DNA of 64,000 nt, from positions 1-64,000 of the forward strand of contig JBAOIL010000037.1 of assembly GCA_037044975.1 (NCBI GenBank), given 5' to 3'. The notes under the pieces were generated by a model. That model ran no database searches and was not told the origin of the DNA. It saw nothing but the letters and a program-made list of their open reading frames with translations. This document shows, piece by piece, positions 1-9,630 of this stretch (within the stretch, counting starts at the first letter, position 1; every line of letters begins with the position of its first letter). Origin of the DNA: JADLHS01 sp020848635 (lineage in GTDB: Bacteria > Verrucomicrobiota > Verrucomicrobiia > Limisphaerales > JADLHS01). Made by a program: the position numbers and the translations under genes.

Positions 1-118
1 TGGTGACGTAACGTTCGGCCCGGCGAGCATTTGCCAATTCTTAAAACCTGTCAAGCCGGCGTTTGGCCGCGCCGGCATTTTCAGATGCTTTCCCGAATCC
101 AAAACGCTAATCTCCGCC

Positions 119-2263
119 ATGATGATTCGCCTGCTATGCGTCGTCGCCCTGCTCGTTGCGCGACCGATCTTCTCCGCTCCCGTTTACTTTGTCGCCCCCA
201 ACGGCAGCGACGCCAACGCGGGCACCAAGGCAAAACCCTTCGCCACGTTGGAGCGAGCGCGAGACGCGGTACGTATGCGCAGAGCTTCCCAAAGCGCGGT
301 TCGGGAAACAATCACCGTCTGGCTGCGCGGCGGCGATTATCTTCGCACCAACACCCTCGAACTCACAGCCGCCGACTCCGGCACGGCCGGAGCACCCATC
401 ACTTGGCGCGCGTACAAAAACGAGCCTGTTCGCCTACTGGGCGGGCGCACCTTGACCGGTTTTACCCCTGTCTCCGACGCGACGGTGCTGGCGCGGCTCG
501 ATGACACGGCACGCGGCCATGTCGTACAACTGAATCTCCGCGCCCTCGGCATCACCGACTTTGGCGAAATGAAATCGCGCGGCTTCGGCCGCCCCACGGT
601 GCCGGCGCATTGCGAGTTGTTTTTCGATCATCGTCCGATGATGCTGGCCCGTTGGCCGAACGAAGGTGAGTTCGCGAAAATCGCCGGTTATCCTGCGGGA
701 CAGAAAGACGAGCATGGCGGACAGCTTGGCGAGTTAACCGGCGGATTCAATTATTCCGGCGACCGTCCGCGCCGCTGGCGGGACACAAGCGACCTGTGGA
801 TTCACGGTTACTGGGCCTACGACTGGGCGAACTCTTACGAAAAAGTCGCTTCGCTCGATGTCGAACAACGCCTCGTCAAGACTTTGCCACCATACGGCCA
901 CTACGGTTTTCGAAAGGACCAGCGAGTCCATTTTCTGAATGTCCTCGAAGAACTGGATCAACCGGGTGAATGGTTTCTCGACCGCAGGTCTGGCGTGCTC
1001 TACTTCTGGCCGCCGCCGATCAAAAACCCAGCCGCCGGGACTTACCGCGCCGCGGAAACTTTACTTTCCCTCCTCGACCAGCCGTTGCTCAAGCTCGCGG
1101 ACGTTTCAAACCTCACTTTTAGGGGTCTGATTCTCGAAGCCACGCGTGCCAACGCCATCGAAATACGAGGCGGCGCGAGCAATCGCATCGCCGGCTGCCT
1201 CATCCGCAATATCGGCAACACCGGCGTGGTGATCGAAGGCGGCACCGGCCACGCAGTGGTGAGCAGCGATGTATCGGACACCGGCGACGGCGGTGTGTCA
1301 TTGACGGGCGGCGATCGCCAGACGCTTAGCCCAGGCGGGCATTTCGTGGAAAACTGCCACTTCCAGCGGCTGGGCCGGTGGTCCAAGTGCTACGTGCCGG
1401 CGGTGGCAATGACCGGCGTCGGCTTGCGCGCGTCGCACAATTTAATTCAGGATCATCCGCACTGCGCGATTCTTTACTGGGGTAACGATCATCTCATGGA
1501 GTTTAATGAAATTCATCACATCGCGCTCGAGACCGGCGACGTGGGGGCGATTTATACGGGCCGCGATTATACGTTTCGTGGGAACAAGATCCGCCACAAT
1601 TTCATCCATCACACTGGCGGCGTGGGCATGGGTTCCATGGGCGTTTACATGGATGATTGCGTAAGTGGCACGGAGGTTTTCGGTAATGTGTTCTACAAGG
1701 TTCACTGGGCGATGTTCATCGGCGGCGGCCGTGACCATCGCGTGGAGAATAATTTGTTCGTTGACTGCGACCCCGCCGTACGCGCGGATGGTCGTGGCCT
1801 CGACAAGTCCCCCGTCTGGCACAACATGGTGGACGATACTATGCGCCAGCGGCTCGCCGAAGTGCCGCTGGCGTTGTATCGTCAGCGCTACCCGGAGATG
1901 AAATCGCTCGACCGTTACTACGGCCCGCCGGAAGGCCCGGCGATCACCGGCGCGGCGTTCACCGGCGTACCACCCGACGACAACATGGTTGTCCGCAATG
2001 TCTGCGCTGGCAAATGGCTCGAAGCCGGCTGGCATGCGAAGCCGGAAAGCCTCCAGCTCGTCAGCAACTTGACCAATGCCTCCCCCAGCCTGGTCTCGAC
2101 CCCAAACGACCAGTCGCCCGCGACGGACTTCACGCTAAAGAAAAATTCGCCCGCATGGACGCTGGGCTTTCAACGGATTCCCGTCGAACAAATCGGTCTG
2201 CATGCGGATGCGTTGCGGCGCGGGTTGGAGCGACTTTCCTCTGCAGTCACGCCAGAGAAATGA
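119..2263 (+). CDS. Secreted right-handed parallel beta-helix protein
   Basis: A 714-residue protein with an N-terminal signal peptide (hydrophobic run in residues 3-20, ending near FSAPVYF). The motif FVAPNGSDANAGT followed by FATLERARDAV is the usual opening of bacterial exported beta-helix proteins that act on polysaccharides or decorate the surface. The middle (about residues 330-560) has the short recurring strand-and-turn pattern of a parallel beta-helix, with N and G rich turns such as NRIAGCLIRNIGNTGVV. This fold is known in pectate lyases and other glycan lyases or hydrolases, but I see no motif that fixes the substrate. Two adjacent ATG codons (119 and 122) could start it. It stands alone, with DUF5069 178 bases downstream on the same strand. 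Confidence 0.85.
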   Translation: MMIRLLCVVALLVARPIFSAPVYFVAPNGSDANAGTKAKPFATLERARDAVRMRRASQSAVRETITVWLRGGDYLRTNTLELTAADSGTAGAPITWRAYKNEPVRLLGGRTLTGFTPVSDATVLARLDDTARGHVVQLNLRALGITDFGEMKSRGFGRPTVPAHCELFFDHRPMMLARWPNEGEFAKIAGYPAGQKDEHGGQLGELTGGFNYSGDRPRRWRDTSDLWIHGYWAYDWANSYEKVASLDVEQRLVKTLPPYGHYGFRKDQRVHFLNVLEELDQPGEWFLDRRSGVLYFWPPPIKNPAAGTYRAAETLLSLLDQPLLKLADVSNLTFRGLILEATRANAIEIRGGASNRIAGCLIRNIGNTGVVIEGGTGHAVVSSDVSDTGDGGVSLTGGDRQTLSPGGHFVENCHFQRLGRWSKCYVPAVAMTGVGLRASHNLIQDHPHCAILYWGNDHLMEFNEIHHIALETGDVGAIYTGRDYTFRGNKIRHNFIHHTGGVGMGSMGVYMDDCVSGTEVFGNVFYKVHWAMFIGGGRDHRVENNLFVDCDPAVRADGRGLDKSPVWHNMVDDTMRQRLAEVPLALYRQRYPEMKSLDRYYGPPEGPAITGAAFTGVPPDDNMVVRNVCAGKWLEAGWHAKPESLQLVSNLTNASPSLVSTPNDQSPATDFTLKKNSPAWTLGFQRIPVEQIGLHADALRRGLERLSSAVTPEK

Positions 2264-2441
2264 CGATGCGCCCCAAAACTTGGGATGGGTGGACGGGTCC
2301 GGAGTTGTGCCACGGAGCCCCAGTTCACGAGTGAGTGCGAAGGACGGGCGAGCAGTTAAGCTTTCCGCGCCCCTTCCCATGCCACCCATTTGGCGGGCCA
2401 ACGATTGACACCGCCCCGCCCGCCTGCCAATCATCCCAAGT

Positions 2442-2867
2442 ATGAGCGACATCATTTATCCCCGCAGTCCCCGTGAAACCATGGATGGTTGGCCGCATCT
2501 GCCGCGTTACGTTGACAAAATCCGGTTGCACCTGGCCGGCAAGCTCCACGCCGATTACCAGAACAACTTCGGCAAAGGCTTCGATGGTTCGTGGCTTAAA
2601 GCCGCCGGCGTGACGCACGATCAGATGATTGCGGTGGTGAAGAACTCCGTCAGCGACGGCGAGGTATGCGATTGGGTCCGCCACCATGTAAAGAAATCCG
2701 CCACTGACAAAGCCGCGTTGCTTGCCAGCATGCTTGACTATCCCAAAGCCGACGACGCGGAAGGTATCGCCCGGCTCAAACTGCGCAAGGAACAGGCGGG
2801 CGTGAGCCATCGCAACGATATCACCAACTTCGTGGATTTCATTGACGCGGACGAGAAGCGGTCATAG
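2442..2867 (+). CDS. DUF5069 domain protein
   Basis: A 141-residue soluble protein without signal peptide or membrane segment. The opening YPRSPRETMDGWPHLPRYVDKIR and the core FGKGFDGSWLKAAGV match my recollection of the DUF5069 family, small proteins frequent in Verrucomicrobiota and Planctomycetota whose function is not known. The reading frame is clean and begins with ATG shortly after the beta-helix gene. Family assignment rests on motif memory only. No catalytic residues can be named. Confidence 0.8.
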   Translation: MSDIIYPRSPRETMDGWPHLPRYVDKIRLHLAGKLHADYQNNFGKGFDGSWLKAAGVTHDQMIAVVKNSVSDGEVCDWVRHHVKKSATDKAALLASMLDYPKADDAEGIARLKLRKEQAGVSHRNDITNFVDFIDADEKRS

Positions 2868-2978
2868 CCGACCAAAACGGGGTTAGGCGTCCGGGAAAGC
2901 CGAAGTTCATCGAATCTGGTCAGTTACTCACCTCCGGCAAAGTCAAAGCCGGTTGGGAGATAACTAACTCCTGGTCGT

Positions 2979-4457
2979 TTAATTCGCTGACGTCAACTCC
3001 GTAGCAGTGAGTTCCAACATTCGGGTGGCCGCCGTGTCCCACGAGGTGGGATGTGGAATGATTGCCTGGGTTTTGATGGAGTTGCGCAAGATCTCCCGCG
3101 CTTCGCCCAGCGAGGGAATGTGGCGCAGGGCCAGCGCCTGCACGAGCACGTTGCCAATCGCGGCCGCCTCGGGCGAAGCCAGAATGACCGGCACCTGCAG
3201 CGCGTTGACCACGAAATGATTCAAAAGTCCGTTCTCCGCCGCGCCAAACAAATAGAGGCGGGTGAATTTGCTCCCCGTAAGCAGTTCGAGTTCCTGGAAC
3301 GCCTTGCGATATTCCAACGCAAGGCTCTCGAGGACGCACCGGATGATTTGGCCGGGTTTGCGCGGGATTTCCTGACCTGTCTCCCGACAATAGGCCTGAA
3401 TTTTCAACGGCATATCGCCCGGCGTCGCGAAACGCGGATCGGCAAGGTTGATCAAACACTCGAACGCCGGCGAGGTCGTCGCGAGATGCAGCAGCACGTC
3501 GTCCGAAAGCTCCCGGTCCTGTCCGATCCAGAACCGCCGGCACTCCTCAAACAGCCAGAGTCCGACGGTTCGTTTGTGGAAATTGGTTGCCCCCCCCAGA
3601 CAGCTTTCATTCGAATAACCCAACTCCCGCGTCAATCGGCTGATGAGTGGCGCAGGCACTTCCGTGCCCATGAGCGATTCGCCTCCGATGCGCAGGTAGG
3701 CCCAGTCTTTTCCGTGGCCCAGCGGCAACCCGGCTAGCGCCGCTGATAGCTCGTTCGAACATGTGGCAATGACCGTGACATCTTCCAAGCCGGTCTGTTT
3801 TGCGACGTCGGGCCGCAACCGACCGAGCTTCGCGCCGGGGGAAACCACGGGTGGCAACATTTCCAACGGCCAGCCCAGCTCGCTGATCAAGCGGCTCGAC
3901 CATGCGCGTCGGGCCGGGTTAAACAACTGGGTCGTACTGGCGAGCGACATCTCCACGCAACGATCACCCCCAAGCAAATGATTAAATCCATCCGCAAACG
4001 GCAGCAACCGGTGGTCGCGCTTGAGCCGGCGGGAGCTTTCAGCCCGCAACTGAAAAAGGGTGTTGGCGGGCCGGCTCTGCACCCCGGTTTCATCGTAGAT
4101 CGCCTCGGCGGGAATCTTGGCCAGCACCGTCTTCAGCGTGTCGTTGGTCCGGGGATCGGCATGATGATACACCGGCGTCAAAAGGGTGTCATCGCGATCG
4201 AAAAGCATGTAATCCGCGCCCCACGAACTGCAACTCACCCCGGCCAGATTGACCTCTTGGGCGCCAACTTCGCTCAAGGCCAGCACCGTTTCGCGATAAA
4301 TTTCAGGAATGTGCCATTGGAGGGCTTTCTTTTCGTTGTTGACCGGGGTCTTGAACCGTCGCAACTCATTTACCGTGAGCGTTTGGTTGTGCAAAGTGCC
4401 CAACATAATGCGACTGGTCCGCACGCCGAAATCACAAGCGACATAAAACTTCTCCAT
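2979..4457 (-). CDS. Rhamnulokinase-like FGGY protein, probably not a working kinase
   Basis: A 492-residue, full-length member of the FGGY sugar kinase family, closest in layout to rhamnulokinase (RhaB), which phosphorylates L-rhamnulose. The first ATPase lobe starts with CDFGVRTSRIML where active enzymes carry D-x-G-x-S/T-x-R. Several signature sites are altered: the catalytic base, Asp in the HDTASAV-type motif, is Asn235 here (ATCSNELSAAL; codon aac); the GTWS phosphate motif reads GGES (258-261); the NEGG motif reads NESC; the adenosine GGG motif reads FGAAEN. The frame is intact, so the gene is maintained rather than decayed. No isomerase or aldolase of rhamnose breakdown lies next to it. 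It may be a pseudokinase or a binding protein; sugar specificity is unknown. Confidence 0.8.
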   Translation of the reverse strand: MEKFYVACDFGVRTSRIMLGTLHNQTLTVNELRRFKTPVNNEKKALQWHIPEIYRETVLALSEVGAQEVNLAGVSCSSWGADYMLFDRDDTLLTPVYHHADPRTNDTLKTVLAKIPAEAIYDETGVQSRPANTLFQLRAESSRRLKRDHRLLPFADGFNHLLGGDRCVEMSLASTTQLFNPARRAWSSRLISELGWPLEMLPPVVSPGAKLGRLRPDVAKQTGLEDVTVIATCSNELSAALAGLPLGHGKDWAYLRIGGESLMGTEVPAPLISRLTRELGYSNESCLGGATNFHKRTVGLWLFEECRRFWIGQDRELSDDVLLHLATTSPAFECLINLADPRFATPGDMPLKIQAYCRETGQEIPRKPGQIIRCVLESLALEYRKAFQELELLTGSKFTRLYLFGAAENGLLNHFVVNALQVPVILASPEAAAIGNVLVQALALRHIPSLGEAREILRNSIKTQAIIPHPTSWDTAATRMLELTATELTSAN

Positions 4458-4740
4458 AAGCTTACGATTTCACGCAGAAGTTGTACCCAAAGGACCGAAC
4501 CACCATTGCAACCCAAGCCCGGCATGGCAGGCCGTCGAGAATCGCCCCCACGGTATAACCCCGGGCCGTCTGACGGCTTGTACCAAATTCAGGCAGGCCT
4601 CCACCCAATCTTGGAATCGCCCCACCGCCTCGGACAGCGGCCGGCAACCGGCCGGACAAAATATTGCGGCTGGGCAATTGCCTGCACCCGGTGATCCATG
4701 CTAGTTTCCCGAACAGAAATTAACAACCAACGCACCCATT

Positions 4741-5547
4741 ATGATCACCCGACGCCAAGCTCTCAAAACCACTGCGCTCATCACGGTCGCTGCTGCGACC
4801 GTGCCCGCCGCCATCGCGCAACCCGCCCCGACCGCCCCGACCGCCAGCGGCCCGTACACACTGCCGCCTCTGCCCTACGCCTTCGACGCGCTCGAACCGC
4901 ACATTGACGCGCGCACGATGGAGATTCACCACGATAAACACCACGCCGCTTACGTGGCCAACTTGAATAAGGCCGTCGCGGATTACCCGGAGGTGTGCAA
5001 GAGGTCGGTCGAGGAACTGGTCATGGACCTGAACGCCGTGCCGGAGAAAATCCGCACCGCCGTCCGCAACAACGGCGGCGGGCACTACAACCATTCACTC
5101 TTCTGGCAGATGATGAAAAAAGATGGCGGCGGCGAGCCAGCGGGGGAACTAGCCAAGGCCATCGAAGCGAACTTTGGCAAATTCGCCGACCTCAAAACCA
5201 AATTCAACGAGGCCGCGACAAAAGTTTTCGGCAGCGGTTGGGCGTGGCTGGTGCTCGGTCCGGACAAGAAGTTGCATGTCATTTCCACACCTAACCAGGA
5301 TCCGACGATTATGGACGTGGTTGCCAGTAATGCAGCGGCCAAGAAGGCCTTAGTCGAACGATATGGTTTGAACCCAGCGACGGGGACAACTGCAAACTCA
5401 GAAAAAATTCCATTGCTTGGCCTCGACGTCTGGGAACACGCCTACTACTTGAAGTATCAGAACAAGCGCGCGGACTACATCGCCGCTTGGTGGAACGTCG
5501 TCAACTGGGACTTCGTGGCCGAGCGATACGCGAAGCTCGCAAAGTAA
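4741..5547 (+). CDS. sod: Exported Fe/Mn superoxide dismutase
   Basis: A 268-residue iron/manganese superoxide dismutase that converts superoxide to peroxide and oxygen. Metal ligands are all present: His63 in MEIHHDKHHAAYV, His118 in GGGHYNHSLFW, and Asp229 and His233 in LDVWEHAYYL. The N-terminus MITRRQALKTTALITVAAA has a twin-arginine pattern and a hydrophobic stretch cut near AIAQ, so the enzyme is probably folded in the cytoplasm and sent out by the Tat system. The remainder is the usual family length of about 200 residues plus a short Pro/Ala linker. Metal preference cannot be decided from this reading. Confidence 0.93.
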   Translation: MITRRQALKTTALITVAAATVPAAIAQPAPTAPTASGPYTLPPLPYAFDALEPHIDARTMEIHHDKHHAAYVANLNKAVADYPEVCKRSVEELVMDLNAVPEKIRTAVRNNGGGHYNHSLFWQMMKKDGGGEPAGELAKAIEANFGKFADLKTKFNEAATKVFGSGWAWLVLGPDKKLHVISTPNQDPTIMDVVASNAAAKKALVERYGLNPATGTTANSEKIPLLGLDVWEHAYYLKYQNKRADYIAAWWNVVNWDFVAERYAKLAK

Positions 5548-5751
5548 CTGCACACGCAGATACCGCTTTCCGATGGGAGTGCTTGGATCCACCTTCGCCC
5601 GCTGCTGGGGTTGGATGCAGCCCGGCTCTTGATTTGAAGCGTACGATGAAGAATTGGGCTTTGCCCAAATGTACAATTCATGCCTACAACAAGCGACCCC
5701 CAGCTAAAATTCTTCGTGCCCATCTTTCTCCATCCATGGTAAAACCCAGCC

Positions 5752-6639
5752 ATGAGAACTCAACTTTCCCGCCGTTCCGCGCTCCGCAAGATCGCGGGTG
5801 CCTCAGCCGCCGCCGCGGTCACTTCAAGTCTCTCCCATCGCATCGCCGCCGCGGAAGCCGCGGTCGCTCCGAAACTCAAGGGCCGGATCAACCACTCCGT
5901 GTGCAAATGGTGTTACGGCAGGATTCCGCTCGAAGCATTCTGTGTTGCCGCCAAGGAGATGGGGCTGCAATCCGTCGAACTGCTCGAAGTGAAGGATTTC
6001 CCCACGCTCAAGCAGCACGGGCTCACCTGCGCCGTCGTCAGCGGCGTGCCCGGCGGCATCACCTCGGGGCTGAACCGCGTGGAGAACCACGACAAGATTG
6101 TCGAGTTCATGGCGCAAACGATGCCCGCCGTGGCCGAGTTCGGCGCGCCGACCATCATTTGCTTTTCCGGCAACCGCAAGGGCATGAGTGACGAGCAGGG
6201 CCTGGCGAACTGCGCGATGGGTTTGAAACGCATCGCACCCCTCGCCGAGAAACACAAGGTCACGGTCATCATGGAATTGCTCAACAGCAAGGTTGACCAC
6301 CACGACTACATGTGTGACCACACACGCTGGGGCGTGGAACTGGTGAAACAGGTCGGCTCCGAGCGGTTCAAATTGCTCTACGACATTTATCACATGCAAA
6401 TCATGGATGGCGACGTGTGTGCCACGATCAAACAGAACCATGAAGCCATCGGACACTATCACACCGGCGGCGTGCCGGGTCGCGGGGAGATTGATGACAC
6501 CCAGGAACTCCACTACCCGCGCATCATGCAGGCGATTCTGGACACGGGCTACAAAGGCTTCGTTGCCCAGGAATTTGTGCCCAAGCGTCCCGACGTGCTG
6601 GCTTCCCTAAAGCAAGGCGTGCAGATTTGCGATGTGTAA
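5752..6639 (+). CDS. Tat-exported TIM-barrel isomerase, hydroxypyruvate isomerase-like
   Basis: A 295-residue protein of the sugar phosphate isomerase/epimerase (AP endonuclease 2-like) TIM barrel. It resembles hydroxypyruvate isomerase: candidate metal ligands sit in IMELLNSKVDHHDY (Glu), LLYDIYHMQIMDGD (Asp), GHYHTGGVPGRGEID (His) and FVAQEFVPKRPD (Glu). The N-terminus LSRRSALRKIAGASAAAAV is a Tat signal, an arrangement common in Verrucomicrobiota and Planctomycetota but unusual for the classical cytoplasmic enzyme. The substrate outside the cytoplasm is therefore uncertain. It stands alone, 204 bases after the superoxide dismutase. Confidence 0.85.
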   Translation: MRTQLSRRSALRKIAGASAAAAVTSSLSHRIAAAEAAVAPKLKGRINHSVCKWCYGRIPLEAFCVAAKEMGLQSVELLEVKDFPTLKQHGLTCAVVSGVPGGITSGLNRVENHDKIVEFMAQTMPAVAEFGAPTIICFSGNRKGMSDEQGLANCAMGLKRIAPLAEKHKVTVIMELLNSKVDHHDYMCDHTRWGVELVKQVGSERFKLLYDIYHMQIMDGDVCATIKQNHEAIGHYHTGGVPGRGEIDDTQELHYPRIMQAILDTGYKGFVAQEFVPKRPDVLASLKQGVQICDV

Positions 6640-6719
6640 ACCGGGAGACGCCCCCAAGCAAACCGGACACTGATCAAACAATGGGTTTTGACGCGAACGG
6701 GATGCTAGGAACGGTTGAA

Positions 6720-8193
6720 TCAGTCACCTGTTGGAGAGTAAGTCGGCGGGCCGACGAAAACTTTCCATTCAGTTCCGACTTTACGGAATACCTGTCTCAT
6801 CACATGGGTTCCAAGGGAAACGGTGCTGGTCCTTTCTGCGATCAGGGCAAGGTATTTGTCCGGTCCAAGAGGCAGCAGTTCTATAAGACGGTGGTTCTCG
6901 AAGCCGGTTGAATCGGCTTCTGTCCGGTTTTGATTCGCAATTACGTATGCCTTCCTTTCTTCGATAGCCTGCTGTTTTTTCGCTGCCGGAGTTTCTGGCG
7001 GATAATCCCAGACCTTGTTTAGTCCTTCCTCGTCCCCAGTTCGTAATGCCCAAAGCCAAGTCTGAAGCAGTGCTGCCGGAGTGGCCGTTCCCACATCGGA
7101 GGCCGTCGAGTATCTAACTTCAGTCCGGGAGTCCGGAAACTGCGAAAGGTCGAAAGGTTGCCAGATCGGAGGCGATCGTTGGACTGCGACTGCTGCTTTT
7201 GTTTGAGCCGATTCCTGCAATTCACGTCGCAGTCGTGAAACTTCCCCGCGCAACTTGAGCAGTTCAGCCGTGTTGCGGTTCAGTCGTTCGTTGTCATCTC
7301 GCAATGAGGCAAGGCGGTTTGTCGCGTCGTTATAGCTTCGTTGCAACTGTTCAACCTGTGAGGCAAGAGGTGCTTGTTGTTGCTGGAGTGTCTGATTTTC
7401 GTCACGGAGCTGGGAGGCTTGGCGCGCCTCGTAGATACCTGCGCCGACAGCGACGGCAAGGGCAGCAGTAATAACTGATTTTTGCAGTGTAGTCATAGCA
7501 ATGGTTTTGATTGCGGTGGCAGTTACGGTCGTGCAGATGGTTGTTCCTGTTAGGGCGGCGGCGGTTGAAATCGTGACGGCCAAACCAGCGGGTGCGGCCT
7601 GGACGGCATTTGCGGAGATGACGACGACGAGTCCGCTCGCGCCGACGGTGAGGCCGCGTTTGGCAAAGAATTCGCGGAGGCGTTCCACGGCGCGGTTCAC
7701 GCGCTTTTGCGCGGCCTCGTCGCTGATGCCGAGCGTTGTGCGCCATCTCGCTCGCGGACTTCCGTTCAAAGTAGCGGAGCAACACCGCGTCCCGGTCCGC
7801 CTCGCTCAGTTCGCCGAGCGCAGTGTCGAGCTGCGGAGCGATGTGTTCCCAAAGGGCGTCTGGTTCGGCGGAGAGCAATTCGTTCATGGCGGCGACCTCC
7901 TGTTCGCGAACCCGGCGGCGCACATCGGTGCGGACGGTCTGCGCGGCGATGTTTTGCGCGGTGCGATGCAACCAACCGGACAGCACCGGGCGATCCATGA
8001 GTTGGGCGGCGCTGCGGGCGAGCGCGAGGAACACGCCTTGGGTCACATCTTGTGCGAGGTGCGAGTCACAAACCATGCGCAACGCGGCGGAATGGACGAG
8101 ATCCACATGCCGACGCACCAGTTCGGCGAACGCCGGATCGGAGCGTTGCTCCGTGTAGGCGCGCAGCAGTTGGGCGTCAGTTTGATCGTTCAC
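6720..8193 (-). CDS. ECF-type sigma-70 factor fused to a membrane and coiled-coil tail, frameshifted
   Basis: The first part (8193 to about 7745) encodes a sigma-70 family protein: region 2 includes LAQDVTQGVFLALARSA and region 4 starts LSEADRDAVLLRYFERKSASEMA. At about 7745 the frame breaks; removing one C gives SEMAQTLGISDEAAQKRV, the expected helix-turn-helix. The restored protein (about 490 residues) continues with hydrophobic segments (AGLAVTISTAAALTG and SVITAALAVAVGAGIY), a coiled coil rich in Q, E and R (QLRDENQTLQQQQ onward), and a C-terminal domain of about 110 residues of unknown function. Such sigma factors with attached tails are known in this phylum. The tail could tether or gate the sigma factor. 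The gene is divergent from the one at 8495. Confidence 0.8.
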
Positions 8194-8239
8194 TCACCCT
8201 ATAGTAGCCGCCGAAGGCAAAATCGGACAGGGAATGTGG

Positions 8240-8260
8240 CGTCAGGCATCTTGCCTGACG
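8240..8260. repeat. Perfect inverted repeat in the 8194-8494 intergenic region
   Basis: In the 301-base divergent gap between the sigma factor gene and the gene at 8495, a 9-base arm CGTCAGGCA is followed by TCT and its exact complement TGCCTGACG. Beyond it lies a second G/C-rich stretch with GGCGGCATCCTGCCACC, and the words GGCAGGATGC and GGCAAGGATGCC recur at about 8360-8395. This has the look of a dispersed palindromic (REP-like) element of the genome, not a gene. The rest of the gap shows no coding potential. Confidence 0.55.
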
Positions 8261-8494
8261 TGGAGGGCGGCATCCTGCCACCCGGAATGGTGCCGGAACT
8301 TATTGGCGACTCATGAAAACTTCAAGCCGCCCGAGCATGCGCGCGGTCTATCCGCCGGGCAGGATGCGCCGGCGCTACGGCAGGCAAGGATGCCCACCGT
8401 CACGAGGCAGCACCTGGAAGCCCCGCTCCCAGTACCCGCTCAGTAAGAAATCCGTTTTCAACCGGGTTCCTCCGTGCTTAAATGACCGCGCACG

Positions 8495-9610
8495 ATGAAA
8501 GATTTTCCAACACCCCTCGACCTGAAACAAATCAACGCCTACCCGCTGGCTCAACGACGAAATCTCAGCACCCTGGAGGAACTCTTGGCCGGGGCCAGCG
8601 AGAGCAACGTTCCTTGCCCGGACGAAATGGTTGGGCGAATCCGCGAGTGCGTGACGAAGATCACGGCGGCGCGCAAACGTGGCGCAAGTGTCATGCTGCT
8701 GTACGGCGCGCATCTGGTGAAGAATGGTTTGCTTGAGGTGGTGAATGCCCTCGTCGCGGGCGGTTGGGTCACGCACCTCGCCACCAACGGCGCCGGGACG
8801 ATTCACGATTGGGAACTCGCCTTCCAGGGGCGCACGGCGGAGAGCGTCCGCGACAATGTGGCCACGGGCACGTTTGGCACCTGGGACGAAACCGGCCGCA
8901 ATCTCCAGCTCGCGATGCTGGCGGGGGCGTTGCGGGGCGAAGGCTACGGTCGCAGTCTTGGCCGGTTCATCGTCGAGAACGGCACGACGCTGCCCACGAT
9001 TGAGGAACTGAAGAAATCCTTGAGCGCGGAGCCCGCGCATCCGCTGGCCCCGGCCCGCGCCGAGTTGTTGCAGGCGATGGTCGTGTATGGACTCCCGGCA
9101 GGCCGCATCGAAGTGAAACACCAGCATCCGGCGAGTTCCATCCTGGCGCAGGCGTTCCGACATAATGTTCCCCTCACGGTTCATCCCGGCATCGGCTACG
9201 ACATCATCTCCAATCATCCGATGTTCAATGGCGCGGTCATTGGCCGCGCCGCGACGACCGACTTCGCGCTCTTCGGCCGGGCCGTGGAGGGACTGGACGG
9301 CGGCGTAGTCTTATCCGTCGGCTCGGCCATCATGGCGCCGCAGGTCTTCGAGAAGAGCCTCAGTTGCGTTAACAATTTGCGCCTGCAAGCCGGGCGCAAG
9401 ATCGTCAACGGCCACACCATTTACGTCGTGGACATTCAGGACGGCGGGAACTGGGACTGGAGTCAGGGTGAACCGCCCAAGGACAATCCGGCGTACTACC
9501 TCCGGTTTTGCAAGAGTTTCGCCCGCATGGGCGGCACCATGAACTACGTCGAGTGCGACAACGTGGTGTTCTTGAACAATCTGCTCCGGCAGCTCCCGAA
9601 GATGGTTTGA
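8495..9610 (+). CDS. Conserved protein of unknown function with a Rossmann-like core
   Basis: A 371-residue cytoplasmic protein with an uninterrupted frame. Visible conserved-looking stretches are VMLLYGAHLVKNG, THLATNGAGTIHDWELAFQGRT, TGTFGTWDETGRN, VTVHPGIGYDIISNHP-like text around residue 225-240, and GGVVLSVGSAIMAPQVFEKSLS. The alternation of hydrophobic strands with glycine-rich turns suggests a nucleotide-binding alpha/beta fold. The TNGAG...HDWE combination reminds me of the deoxyhypusine synthase fold, where a TGAN...HD motif binds NAD, but the resemblance is weak and I do not assign the activity. It has no clear operon partner; the next gene is convergent. Confidence 0.75.
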   Translation: MKDFPTPLDLKQINAYPLAQRRNLSTLEELLAGASESNVPCPDEMVGRIRECVTKITAARKRGASVMLLYGAHLVKNGLLEVVNALVAGGWVTHLATNGAGTIHDWELAFQGRTAESVRDNVATGTFGTWDETGRNLQLAMLAGALRGEGYGRSLGRFIVENGTTLPTIEELKKSLSAEPAHPLAPARAELLQAMVVYGLPAGRIEVKHQHPASSILAQAFRHNVPLTVHPGIGYDIISNHPMFNGAVIGRAATTDFALFGRAVEGLDGGVVLSVGSAIMAPQVFEKSLSCVNNLRLQAGRKIVNGHTIYVVDIQDGGNWDWSQGEPPKDNPAYYLRFCKSFARMGGTMNYVECDNVVFLNNLLRQLPKMV

Positions 9611-9630
9611 ACTGCGGGCGGCAGGCCGGC

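Noticed and set aside
4639..4653. GGCCGG-CAA-CCGGCC hairpin as a transcription terminator
   Set aside because: It is not followed by a T run on either strand and lies between two divergent genes, not after a stop.
7402..7769. Programmed frameshift in the sigma factor
   Set aside because: No slippery run such as A AAA AAG is at the break, and many other unrelated genes in the window carry similar one-base breaks; sequence error is simpler.
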